64,000 nucleotides of DNA, from assembly GCF_018446385.1 (NCBI RefSeq), contig NC_055992.1:16896877-16960876 (forward strand), given 5' to 3'. A program made the translations under genes and the position numbers. This stretch comes from Zingiber officinale. Taxonomy: Eukaryota; Streptophyta; Magnoliopsida; Zingiberales; Zingiberaceae. Below the pieces are notes generated by a model, which ran no database searches, was not told the origin of the DNA, and saw nothing but the letters and a program-made list of their open reading frames with translations. This document shows positions 1 through 10,598 of the stretch, piece by piece (positions within the stretch are counted from its first letter, which is position 1; every line of letters starts with the position of its first letter).

Positions 1-50
1 GTTAACCTAACTTGATTATGGTTTTTGTCAAACATCAAAAAGGGGGAGAT
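1..50 (+). mobile_element. 3' end of a Sirevirus-type internal region, with polypurine tract
   Basis: The window opens in the last bases of an LTR retrotransposon. A purine run (aaaaagggggagat, 37-50) directly abuts an LTR starting TGTTGGTGCA at 51, which is the standard polypurine tract that primes plus-strand DNA synthesis. The same tract precedes the 3' LTR at 8861. The rest of this element lies left of the window. Confidence 0.85.
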
Positions 51-244
51 TGTTGGTGCAACCTTAGGTCAAGGTTGACCTGGGTGACCCGATTCGAGTT
101 GACCTGACTCGAGGTATATTTTGATGTTTGACAAGAATGGAGAAGTTATATTTTGATGTTTGACAAGAATAGGAACTTGGGGGATTGTGGGTGCAACCTT
201 TGGTCAAGGTTGACCTGGTTGACCCGACTTGAGTTGACCTGATT

Positions 245-830
245 ACGGAAAAGTCCAAGTATGGAGACTTGGCACGGAAAGGTCCAAGCAGGGAGCTTGG
301 CACGGGAAAAGTCCAAGTATGGAGACTTGGCACGGGAAAGGTCCAAGCAGGGAGCTTGGCACGGGAAAAGTCCAAGTATGGAGACTTGGCACGGAAAAGT
401 CCAAGCAGGGAGCTGGGCACGGGGAAAAGTCCAAGTATGGAAGCTTGGCATGGGAGGTCGGAGAGGGCTCGGTAGCTCGTTCTCTGGACTGGATAGAGTC
501 GGAGAGGGCTCGGTAGCTCGTTCTCCGGACTAGGTCAGAGAGGACTCGGTAGCTCGTTCTCTGGACTGGATGGAGTCGGAGAGGGCTCGGTAGCTCGTTC
601 TCCGGACTCGGTCAGAGAGGGCTCGGTAGCTCGTTCTCTGGACTGGATGGAGTCGGAGAGGGCTCGGTAGCTCGTTCTCCGGACTAGGTCGAGAGGGCTC
701 GGTATCTGGACCGGACGAAGGAGGAGAGGGCTCGGTGGCCCGTTCTCCGGACGAAGTCGGAGAGGGGTTGGTAGCTCGTTCTCCGGACTAGGTCGAGAGG
801 GCTCGGTGGCTCGTTCTCTAGATCGGGAAG
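245..830 (+). repeat. Two tandem-repeat blocks inside the LTR U3
   Basis: At 245-455, units alternate between 'aagtccaagtatggagacttggc' and 'aagtccaagcagggagcttggc' themes (about 27 bp, paired as 54). At 455-830 the theme is 'gtcggagagggctcggtagctcgttctc' with about six to eight copies. Shorter versions of both blocks lie in the LTRs at 3749 and 8861. Apparent proteins here are translations of the repeat. Confidence 0.85.
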
Positions 831-849
831 GCTTTAGGGTTTGGTTAGG

Positions 850-1150
850 AAATTGGATCGGTCTCACGACCGATCCGGATCTATGGTATCCGGATCGGTC
901 TCACGACCGATCCAGGATGTCGATTCTCACTTGGGTCATCCGATCGGTCTAGTGACCGATCGGTACAAACAGATTGGGAGAAGGAATAGGAGGGATCGGT
1001 CGGTGGACCGATCCACCTGATCGGTCGACTGAAGGGCTCTGCAACCAACTCTGTGAGAGTTGGGATCGTCTGGGACCGATCGGGGCCCGATCGGTCCCGA
1101 CCGATCAGATCTATCTGGATCGATCGGGTGGAGCTGATCGGTCAGTCTAG
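850..1150. repeat. Hairpin array of GATCGGTC-type palindromes in the LTR
   Basis: Perfect inverted repeats with 4-nt loops: arms GGATCGGTC/GACCGATCC with loop TCAC at about 855-876 and 892-913, and arms CCGATCGGTC/GACCGATCGG with loop TAGT at about 939-962. Weaker copies run to 1150. They sit just upstream of the TATA box. Confidence 0.85.
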
Positions 1151-1752
1151 CCGCTGAGTCACAACGGCTAGATTTCTGTCTGTGTCTTCTTCTTCGCAGT
1201 TCATATAAATCAAGAGGTGGAGGCCTCTAGATTAGATGTGACTTCTTCTTGCTCCTGCGATCTGAGTTTGTTGAGCTCTCCACTGCTGAAGCTTCGTGTG
1301 AGCTTCCTCGGCTGGACTCATGGATCGATTCTTCTTGTTGTTGGCATCCGTGAAGTGGTTGCTTCATCACCAGTCGACGAGAAGGCAAGCAAACTAGTGT
1401 TTTTACATTCATATTGTTCTTGGCTTCTTGCTTTATCTTTGTACTCCGATCTTGCTGTTGCAAGAGAGATTGTGGCGAGGTTTCTCCACCCAGAAGGAGT
1501 TTTTATTAGCCGATTTTCTGGGGTCTCATCCACCGACGGATTGATAGGATTCGTCCACCTTACGGACACGCCGAGGAGTAGGAGTATCATCTTCGAACCT
1601 CGTTATATCGTCGCATTTGAGGTTTGATATTCTCCTGTTTCGTTTCTATCTTTTATTTCCGCTGCGCTACCTAAAATTGTAGGAAGAAATGTGAATTTGG
1701 GGTCGGCTATTCACACCCCCCCCCTCTCTAGCCGCGTCCGAAGGTCCTAACA

Positions 1753-2614
1753 ATGATAGGCCGGTCTGATAAATAATGTAGAAGTCATGGGTAAGTGGAT
1801 AAGTAATAGGATATGAGATGACCAAATGAAGACTTTTTGCAAGTGCTCGGTCGAGTGAGGCACTTAGCCTTATATACCTTTTAGTATATTCCTAGCCGAG
1901 TTAAGGCCGAGTAAGGACCCATGTGCTTATATACGCTCGGCCAAGCAAAGTCCGACCAAGCATAAAGGTACTTAGCCTTATACAATTTTCAGTAGATTAT
2001 CGACCAAGTGAAGGCCGAACGAGCACCAATGTACTTATATATGCTCAGCCGAGCTAAGCCCGACCGAGCTCAGAAGCGCTTAGCCTGATACAACTTTCAG
2101 CATATTATTAGCCAAGTGAAGGCCGAGCCGCTCGGCCGAGCAAAGCCCGACCGAGCTCAAAGGTGCTTAGCCTTATACAACTTTCAGTATATTATCAGCC
2201 AAGTGAAAGCTGAGCGAGCACCAAATGTGCTTATATACGCTCGGTTAGGCAAAAGCCAGACTTGGCATAAAGATATTCTCAACAGAAGGTATTCTTAGTA
2301 TATATGTAGCCAACTTGAATGGCCGGCCGAGACATGCTCAACAGAAGATATTCTTAGTATATATGCAGCCGGTTTGAATGACTAGCCGAGACATGCTCAG
2401 CAAAAGGTATTCTTAGTATATATGCGGTCGGCTTGAATGACCGATCGAGACATGCTCAACAGAAGGTATTCTTAATATATATGATCGGCTTAAGTGACCG
2501 GTCGAGACATGCTTAACAGAAGATATTCCTAACATATATGTGGCTAGTTTAAATGACCGGACGAGATACACTTAACAGATGGTATTTTTATTATATATGC
2601 GACCGGTTTAAAGG
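1753..2614. repeat. LTR-like tandem repeats, left part of the host layer
   Basis: No coding sequence. Between about 1850 and 2240 there are roughly 110-bp units built on 'gctcggccgagcaaagcccgaccgagc' followed by 'cttagccttatacaactttcag'. From about 2262 to 2614 there are five to six units of about 60 bp built on 'agacatgctcaacagaaggtattcttag'. The block is cut at 2614 by the copia insertion; similar 'accgg' sequence resumes at 31712. It could be the LTR of a Tat/Retand-type gypsy element, which is an inference. Confidence 0.55.
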
Positions 2615-3748
2615 TGTTGGTTGTTACTCGGAATACCGTCCTAGTTCCCCTGTACAAAAATTTGTACAAGCATAGAACTATCCTTGCTACCCATGTGCTC
2701 TACTAAAATTAAATTTGAATTGCAAATGATGTTTAACATTATTAATCCAAATTTCCCTTTTAGAAGTTAAACTTGGACTGAGAACGAAACTTAACATTCT
2801 TACTCCAAGTTCAACCGATGTAATCTTCCTAAGTTAAACCATATTACAGAAGTTATCAAAAATCTATTTCAAAAATCGACTTCCAAGTTAAACATGGTGA
2901 GACACTAGACCTTCTTGGGTATGAGATCATCCACCACTTCCTAGACAAAGTCTCACAAAAAAATCAGATATTTAACCTATTACAGTAAACTAGGTTTAAC
3001 TATAGAGACCTCAATAGAAACACATTATCGAAACATGAAATCGAAAAATAAAATCGATAACAAAAACGATAACTAAAATTGATAACCTCTTGTGTTTGGT
3101 TTTTCAAGATCTATACAAAAGATGAACTAGTTATGATGCGGAAACTAATAACTAGTTATACCTTTTGTAGTTTATAGACCTCTTGATCTTCTATTATATT
3201 CCTCTCCTTCTCTTGGACGTCGTGTGGGCGACGATCTTCCAAGATGAAATCCATTCAAACTTCTTCCAAGGCTTCCAAGATCCGACCACCAAATAACCTC
3301 CAAGAGATGCTAGACAAAAGAACTTCCTTCTCTTTTTCTCCTCCTTCAAGTTACCGACCACCAAGAGATCTCCCACAATTGATGTCGCCGGCCTCTAAGA
3401 GAGAAAACAAAAGGAGAGAAGAGAAAGAACAAATGCCGACCACCAAGGAAGAATAGAGAGGAATAGAAGATGTGTTATGAGGTGAGGCACCCCTCCTTCT
3501 CGTTTATATTCCTTGATCTTGTCAAAAAAGGAAAGTTTTATAACAAAAAATAAAACTTCCTTTTCTCCCTTTGACATGGCTGGCCACAAGCTTGTGCTCC
3601 CAGCAAGGAAAGATTTTAAACAAAATTAAAATCTCTCTTTTAAAATCCCTTTTGTGGATAGTTATAAAAGGAATGTTTTATAAATTAAAATCCCTCTCTT
3701 TTAAATCCTTTTATGGATATCTATAAAAGAAAAGATTTAAAATAAAAC

Positions 3749-5518
3749 TGTTGGTGCAAATTCCAGTAGGTCAAGGTTAACCTAGTTGACCAAGCGTAAA
3801 CCTTGGTCATGGTTTCGATGTTTGACAATACAGAAAGACATGTAGACATGGACAATGCAGGTGCAGTTATCCATGCGGAGAAATACTGATCAGGGTCTGA
3901 TCAGGTTGAATGAAGAAGAGTCAAGTAGGTCAAGGTTGACCGGATACTTGACTGGAAAGTCCTGGTGAGTGAAGCCAGGCAGACGGAAAAGTCCTGGTGA
4001 GTGAAGCCAGGCAGATTGGAAATCCTGGTGAGTGAAGCCAGGTGAAAACCCTAGTGAGTGAAGCTAGGTGAAGGTGAAAGTCCTGGTGAGTGAAGCCAGG
4101 CAGTGGGAAAGTCCTGGTGAGTGAAGCCAGGCAGTTGGTGAAAGTCCTGGTGAGTGAAGCCAGGTAGTTGGAAAGTCCTGGTGAGTGAAACCAGGCAAGG
4201 GAAATCCAGATGGGTCAAGGTTGACCAGACATCTGGTGAAAAGTCCAAGCAGAGAGCTTGGCACGGGAAAAGTCCAAGTATGGAGACTTGGCACGGAGAA
4301 GTCCAAGTATGGAAACTTGGCATGGGAAGTCGGAGAGAGCTCGGTAGCTCGTTCTCCGGACTGTGATCAGAGAGGGCTCGGTAGCTCGTTCTCTGGATCG
4401 GATGGAGTCGGAGAGGGCTCGGTAGCTCGTTCTCTGGACCGGACGAAGTCGGAGAGGGCTCGGTAGCTCGTTCTCCGGACTAGGTCAGAGAGGGCTCGGT
4501 AGCTCATTCTCTAGACCAGGCGTTAGGGTTTAGAGCTGGGAAGCTCTAACCCAGCCATTGGATCGGTCGGCAGACCAATCCAGTGATACTGTGGTTTCCT
4601 AATCGGTCTGGAGACCGATCAGAAAGCGATCAGTGTGCCTCTGTGAGCTTACTGATCGGTCTGGGGACCGATCAGCATGAAGCCTGATCGGTCGCCGGGA
4701 TCGATCAGGGTACGCACAGAGAGTTGGGCAACTCTCTGTAAAGCATTCTGATCGGTCTAGGGACCGATCAGCATAGAGCCTGATCGCTCCCCATGACCGA
4801 TCAGCAGCACCCTGGACCGATCAGGGTGGAGCCTGATCGGTCCAGGCCTAGCCGTTGTGACTCAACGGCTAGGCTATTTCGGGCTTCTGTGTTCTGGCCT
4901 TTTTGCCTTGCAGGTTCGCAGGTTGGCTCAGGATATCAGAGGTTATAAAAGGATCGAGAGGCACTACAGAACTTTGTCCTTCTTCTTCCTCTTCTTTCTA
5001 CTGACTGCTGAAGTATTTCTGCTTGAGCTTTGTTGAGCTCTTCTTCGCTGAAGCTTCGCGTGAGCTTCCCTCGGCTGGGACTTCAACTGGACAGTTGGTG
5101 CTGTGGTTGGATTCCCGTGAAGTTGCTGCTTCATCCAGTCGACAAGAAGGCAAGCTAGGGTTATTACATTTTTGTATTGTACTTAGTTTCCTGCTGTATT
5201 CTTGTACTCCTGTTTATCTTGCTGTTGCAAGACATTGTGGCGAGGTTTCTCCACCCAGAAGGAGTGATTATTAGCCGAGTTTCCGGGGTCTCATCCACCG
5301 ACGGATTGATAGGCTTCGTCCACCTTACGGACACGCCGAGGAGTAGGAGTATATCTCCGAACCTCGTTACATCGACGCGTGTTGAGGTTTGATTTCTCCG
5401 CTTTCGTTTCTATTATTTTTATTTCCGCTGCGCTAACCTTGATTTGTAGAACGAAACGAATGTTTTGGGGTCGGCTATTCACACCCCCCCTCTCTAGCCA
5501 TAACCATCGATCCTAACA
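3749..5518 (+). repeat. 5' LTR of the gag-only Sirevirus-like element
   Basis: The LTR holds a tandem array of 'gtcctggtgagtgaagccaggcag' units (about 3955-4200), a 'tccaagtatggagacttggc' block (4240-4325), 'ctcggtagctcgttctc' units (4330-4515), hairpins of GATCGGTC type (4560-4850), a TATA box (TATAAAA, 4944-4950) and the shared leader block (about 5238-5500). It has about 30 bp more repeat than its partner. The frames at 5023-5392 are not genes. Confidence 0.92.
4560..4850. repeat. Hairpin array in the Sirevirus-like LTR (also at about 9640-9930)
   Basis: Short palindromes with arms TGATCGGTC and GACCGATCA around 4-nt loops (TGGG near 4652, TAGG near 4749), with degenerate copies between. 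The 3' LTR carries the same array at about 9640-9930. In both LTRs it lies 100-400 bp upstream of the TATA box. Confidence 0.85.
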
Positions 5519-5520
5519 AG

Positions 5521-5532
5521 TGGTATCAGAGC
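5521..5532 (+). promoter_or_regulatory. Primer-binding site, initiator Met-tRNA
   Basis: TGGTATCAGAGC begins two bases after the 5' LTR ends. It is the usual plant primer-binding site complementary to the 3' end of initiator methionine tRNA. Confidence 0.93.
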
Positions 5533-5579
5533 GAGGTTGCTCTTCGTCGGATTAACACCCGAGGGAGCACAAGCTAGAG

Positions 5580-7050
5580 ATGGATCAATTCGGAGAAGAC
5601 ATCACCATTCCACCTTTCTATGACCGCGACGACTTCGCGTATTGGAAGGTAAGAATGAGGTATTTTCTTATGACTAACATTGAAAATTGGAGTTGTGTTC
5701 AATTAGGTTTCAAGCCTCCAATGGATAAGGAAGGAAAACCACTCGAGAAGAAGAAGTGGACAAGGGAACAAATCCACCATTCCACAATCAACGATGAGGT
5801 AATGAAAGTATTTGAATTCTCATTACCTAATGACATTCTATGTAAGATAGGTGGATACAACAATGCCAAGGAGTTGTGGAGCAACTTGGCTAAGTTCCAT
5901 GAGGGGAACTCCACTTCAAGCCATGAAGAGGAGTCAAGTGAGCCAAGGAGTTCACATCATGGAGGGATGGATTTAGAAGTTGAGGGCTACTCAACATCTA
6001 AAGAAGAAGAGGAGGAGAGTTCCTCTTCAAGTTCGGAGCAAGGAGAAGAAGCTTCTACCTCCGGAAGGGATGAAAGAGAGAGCTTACATCCCACCTCAAT
6101 CCTAGGTAACTCAAGCAATTTAAGTTATAGTAAATTGCATATATTATGCTTTGAGTGTAGGGAACTTGGACATTACAAGAGTAAATGCCCAAAGAGGGTT
6201 AGGAAGACTCCACCGGCGCCAAAGATCAAGGAAGCCGGAGTCCCGATACGCAAGAGCAAGGAGCACGTGGTGTGCTTCCAATGCAAGGGGACATTATCGG
6301 AGCCAATGTCCGAGGGGGAGGCAACCTCACAAGGACAAGAAGACGAGCACATCGATAGGGGAAGCTAAGGCAAACCCTAAGGTAATCTTTAAGGCACATT
6401 ATTGCAATAATAATAAGACACATGCTAGTAGCCTTATTGCTATTGTTAATAATGGTAAGCATGATAACATTAGAAATTGATACACATGCTTAGGTGCCAA
6501 ACATGTGAGCCTAGATAAGGATAACACTAGGAAAGCCAACCCTAGAATTGACCCATCTAAGGCTAAGGAAAACCTAGGTAGGAATCCCAAATCAACTAGA
6601 CACATGCCTAGGAATGGCTCAAAGAAAAATGACAAATCAAGTCTTGAGGTATTAAAGAAGGAAAATCAAGTCTTGAGGTCAAGACTTGACATGTTAGAAA
6701 AGACCCTTAAAAATTTGGAGAAGTCAACTCTAGGGTCTAAGGGTCAAAAACCCAAGTCCAAGGACATGAAAGGTTTGGGTCACAAACCTAAGTCCCAAGT
6801 GGTCAAGCCCACTTATCACAATGTTCCATTCGATTATGGAACAAAATCTAGGGCTAGGAAGACCATCACCAAGGTCACAAGGGGAGTCACCCCTAGAGTG
6901 GATCTTGATGAGTCCCAAATGACCAAGGCTTTAAAGCCTAGGAGGGTCATTAGGAGAGTTGCTAGGGAAGTCATCCCTAGTGAATATTTAGTGAACCCAA
7001 TGAGCTCCAATAGGTATTGGGTTCCTAGGAGCGTGATTTCATCACGCTAG
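5580..7050 (+). pseudogene. gag: Broken Sirevirus-type gag
   Basis: The frame opens 48 bases after the PBS with MDQFGEDITIPPFY. The N-terminal part (to about residue 115) matches the copia gag DUF4219/UBN2 region (FAYWKVRM, KELWSNLAKFHEG). It then jumps to an acidic, Ser/Glu-rich stretch, so much of the usual UBN2 domain seems deleted. A first zinc knuckle is intact (CFECRELGHYKSKC). The second is hit by a small frame-disrupting deletion near 6290 and continues in another frame (HYRSQC). That frame has a stop at 6478-6480, where Trp is expected, then a Leu/Glu-rich coiled coil (about 6645-6730) and a Sirevirus-like tail (YWVPRSVISSR) ending at 7050. It cannot encode a full gag as it stands. 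Confidence 0.88.
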
Positions 7051-8860
7051 ATGAGTTAGGGTGTGCCAACCTTACTTGCATAGGTAGTTAACCTAATCAT
7101 GGCAAAAGGTGACACTTTAGGAATTTTCAAGGTGTAATCAAGCCTTGGAAATGAAATAGAAAATTATTCCTAAGGTGTTTAAGATGTGCCAATCACAATT
7201 GAAGAGTTTTCTAGGGTCAATCTAATTGGCACATAGTGATCTAAAAATCCTTAGTATATGATTTTAGGTCTAATACACTTAGGAATATGGATTTTATGGC
7301 AAAATGATCAAAAATGGCAACTAAGGCTAGAGTTAGATATTTTCTATACCTTTACGTGTTATTTGCCATATATTGCTTGCCATATGCCATGTCATGACAT
7401 CATACTTAATTTTTCATCATTTGAAATGTCATGATAATGCTTAAGTTAATTTATATGTCATGCTCTAGTTAAGTTTCACACTTTATGCCATGACATCATG
7501 ACATTAGCACATGTTCCATTTATGATACTATTTTATGCCATGTCATCATCTCATGCATTTATAATCAATGAAATTGATTTAAGGACTAAAACACAATTTG
7601 ATATGGAGATCAAATTGTTATTTAGAAAATACATGAGAATCTAGTTAAGATAACCTAAATCCATATCTCACATAAAAATTGACTTGGATGTGTTTGATAC
7701 ACCTTAGATGTGTGTGAGATATTAGGATGATGAGTTAGGATCAAGGTGCATAGTTCTTGTACCTAGATGAGCCTAATTCAAAATTGGAGGATCATAGGGA
7801 AAGTTTGTGTACAAGTCATGTACATTTAGCCCTAAGATTGTGGTCCTAAATTAAATGGTTTAAAATCATTTTAAAATTGATTTGAAAAACCTTGATGAAG
7901 CTTTTCTAGTAATAGCCTTCATCATTGAACAAGTTGATACAAAGATGACTTAACTTTGAGCTATTTCAAAGTCTTTTGAACTTTGTATCAAGATTGAAAA
8001 ATGGAAGATATTTTCATAGAAAACTATTTTTCCATGATAGTATGTGGTATGATGAATGTATCCTCAAAATTTCACAATTTTTCGAATTTTCTGTGATTTT
8101 CTAGAGGTTTCTGAATTTCGAGAAGGAAAAATTCAGAAATCTGTCCATCAGTGTCTGGATCGGTCACTGGACCGATCCAGGGCTTTCCTGATCGGTCACT
8201 GGACCGATCCAGAGGAAGCCTGATCGGTCCGGTGACCGATCAAGGCATGCCAACTTGCTGAAATTCGACTGGTTGTCTGAAATTTCAGCTCGGGAAGTGG
8301 TGTTTTAGGTTTCTAAAGGTTTGGAACTCTCCAAGACATTGTTGGTGCAATGGTCAAGGGGGAGTTTTTACTCGTCGAAATTTTTGAGGATGAGTGATAT
8401 GGTATTATCACTAAGTTGATTGTTGAATTTAGTATCAAGGGGAAAATTAAGAGTTTCAATGAAAGGTATGAGACTTTCATTAGGAAGAAACTCTTGACCT
8501 TGATTCACTCTTTTTGATGTGTGTCAAAAAGGGGGAGAATGGGAGAATGTCTAGAGAATGTTCAAGGAAGAACATTGGAGTTAGTGGGAGAGTTTGTTGA
8601 TCACAATGAGTGAAGTTGTGAACAACGATAACTTACTCTTCAGGGGGAGAGTTTGTTGATGTGTGCCAATAGGGGGAGAATGAAGGGTTTAAGTTAGGCC
8701 TTCATTATCTAAGAAGGAGGTTGCCTTCTTAGAGGTTGCCTTCTTAGAAGGAGAATGTAAGGTTGTAACTTATGTTTCATTACCTAGTGGCATGAAGAAA
8801 GTTAAGGCTATTGGATTAGCCTAACTGAAAGGTATTGTCAAACATCAAAAAGGGGGAGAT
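7051..8860 (+). other. Non-coding 3' interior of the Sirevirus-like element, with repeated PPT-like tracts
   Basis: No pol remnant is visible in about 1.8 kb. At 8156-8243 there are three hairpins of the LTR type (arms GATCGGTC/GACCGATC, loops ACTG and CGGT). PPT-like tracts lie at 8526-8540 (aaaaagggggagaat), 8641-8651 and 8668-8682, and the working PPT is at 8846-8860. Multiple PPTs here are a known Sirevirus feature. Confidence 0.8.
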
Positions 8861-10598
8861 TGTTGGTGCAAATTCCAGTAGGTCAAGGCTGACCTAGTTG
8901 ACCAAGCGTAAACCTTTGTCATGGTTTCGATGTTTGACAATACAGAAAGACATGTAGACATGGACAATGCAGGTGCAGTTGTCCATGCGGAGAAATACTG
9001 ATCAGGGTCTGATCAGGTTGAATGAAGAAGAGTCAAGTAGGTCAAGGTTGACCGGATACTTGACTGGAAAGTCCTGGTGAGTGAAGCCAGGCAGACGGAA
9101 AAGTCCTGGTGAGTGAAGCCAGGTGAAAACCCTAGTGAGTGAAGCTAGGTGAAGGTGAAAGTCCTGGTGAGTGAAGCCAGGCAGTGGGAAAGTCTTGGTG
9201 AGTGAAGCCAGGCAGTTGGTGAAAGTCCTGGTGAGTGAAGTCAGGCAGTTGGAAAGTCCTGGTGAGTGAAACCAGGCAAGAGAAATCCAGATGGGTCAAG
9301 GTTGACCAGACATCTGGTGAAAAGTCCAAGCAGAGAGCTTGGCACGGGAAAAGTCCAAGTATAGAGACTTGGCACGGAGAAGTCCAAGTATGGAAACTTG
9401 GCATGGGAAGTCGGAGAGAGCTCGGTAGCTCGTTCTCCGGACTGTGATCAGAGAGGGCTCGGTAGCTCGTTCTCTGGATCAGATGGAGTCGGAGAGGGCT
9501 CGGTAGCTCGTTCTCTGGACCGGACGAAGTCGGGGAGGGCTCGGTAGCTCGTTCTCCGGACTAGGTCAGAGAGGGCTCGGTAGCTCATTCTCTAGACCAG
9601 GCGTTAGGGTTTAGAGCTGGGAAGCTCTAACCCAGCCATTGGATCGGTCGGCAGACCAATCCAGTGATACTGTGGTTTCTTGATCGGTTTGGAGACCGAT
9701 CAGAAAGCGATCAGTGTGCCTCTGTGAGCTTACTGATCGGTCTGGGGACCGATCAGCATGAAGCCTGATCGGTCGCCGGGACCGATCAGGGTACGCACAG
9801 AGAGTTGGGCAACTCTCTATAAAGCATTATGATCGGTCTAGGGACCGATCAGCATAGAGCCTGATCGCTCCCCATGACCGATCAGCAGCACCCTGGACCG
9901 ATCAGGGTGGAGCCTGATCGGTCCAGGCCTAGCCGTTGTGACTCAACGGCTAGGCTATTTCGGGCTTCTGTGTTCTGGCCTTTTTGCCTTGCAGGTTCGC
10001 AGGTTGGCTCAGGATATCAGAGGTTATAAAAGAATCGAGAGGCACTACAGAACTTTGTCCTTCTTCTTCCTCTTCTTTCTACTGACTGCTGAAGTATTTC
10101 TGCTTGAGCTTTGTTGAGCTCTTCTTCGCTGAAGCTTCGCGTGAGCTTCCCTCGGCTGGGACTTCAATTGGACAGTTGGTGCTGTGGTTGGATTCCCGTG
10201 AAGTTGCTGCTTCATCCAGTCGACAAGAAGGTAAGCTAGGGTTATTACATTTTTGTATTGTACTTAGTTTCCTGCTGTATTCTTGTACTCCTGTTTATCT
10301 TGCTGTTTCAAGACATTGTGGCGAGGTTTCTCCACCCAGAAGGAGTGATTATTAGCCGAGTTTCCGGGGTCTCATCCACCGACGGATTGATAGGCTTCGT
10401 CCACCTTACGGACACGCCGAGGAGTAGGAGTATATCTCCGAACCTCGTTACATCGACGTGTGTTGAGGTTTGATTTCTCCGCTTTCGTTTCTATTATTTT
10501 TATTTCCGCTGCGCTAACCTTGATTTGTAGAACGAAACGAACGTTTTGGGGTCGACTATTCACACCCCCCTCTCTAGCCGCAACCATCGATCCTAACA
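8861..10598 (+). repeat. 3' LTR of the gag-only Sirevirus-like element
   Basis: The sequence is nearly identical to 3749-5518 with scattered single-base changes. It is about 30 bp shorter because it has fewer 'gtcctggtgagtgaagccaggcag' units. Its TATA box is at 10025-10031. It ends CTAACA at 10598, followed by aaaac. Confidence 0.92.

Larger units (their letters stand above)
51..1752 (+). mobile_element. 3' LTR of a Sirevirus-type copia element
   Basis: The LTR runs from TGTTGGTGCA at 51 to ...TCCTAACA at 1752 (1702 bp). Its leader (about 1470-1735) matches that of the LTR pair at 3749/8861, while its upstream part differs. In order it holds a 27/54-bp tandem repeat (245-455), a run of about 60-bp units around ctcggtagctcgttctc (455-830), GATCGGTC-type hairpins (850-1150), a TATA box (TATAAAT, 1204-1210) and the leader block. 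The reading frame at 1217-1627 lies in the leader and is not a gene. The 5' LTR is outside the window, so the target duplication cannot be checked. Confidence 0.85.
3749..10598 (+). mobile_element. Gag-only, non-autonomous Sirevirus-like element
   Basis: The element is bounded by TG at 3749 and CA at 10598, with target duplication aaaac at 3744-3748 and 10599-10603. The LTRs are 3749-5518 (1770 bp) and 8861-10598 (1738 bp). The PBS TGGTATCAGAGC is at 5521-5532 and the PPT at 8846-8860. The 3.3-kb interior encodes only a broken gag (5580-7050), with no protease, integrase or RT, so any mobility needed help from a relative. Several extra PPT-like tracts before the 3' LTR and a gag with a C-terminal coiled coil are recognised Sirevirus traits. 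The LTRs differ by only about 1-2% by eye, so insertion was fairly recent. Confidence 0.93.

Noticed and set aside
245..530. Regularly spaced repeats as a CRISPR array
   Set aside because: The repeats are contiguous LTR minisatellite units without unique spacers, in a plant retrotransposon.
5023..5392. Reading frames in the Sirevirus-like LTRs (also 1217-1627 and 10104-10473)
   Set aside because: They overlap the leader, are repeated in each LTR and shift or change with small differences; they are not conserved as protein.
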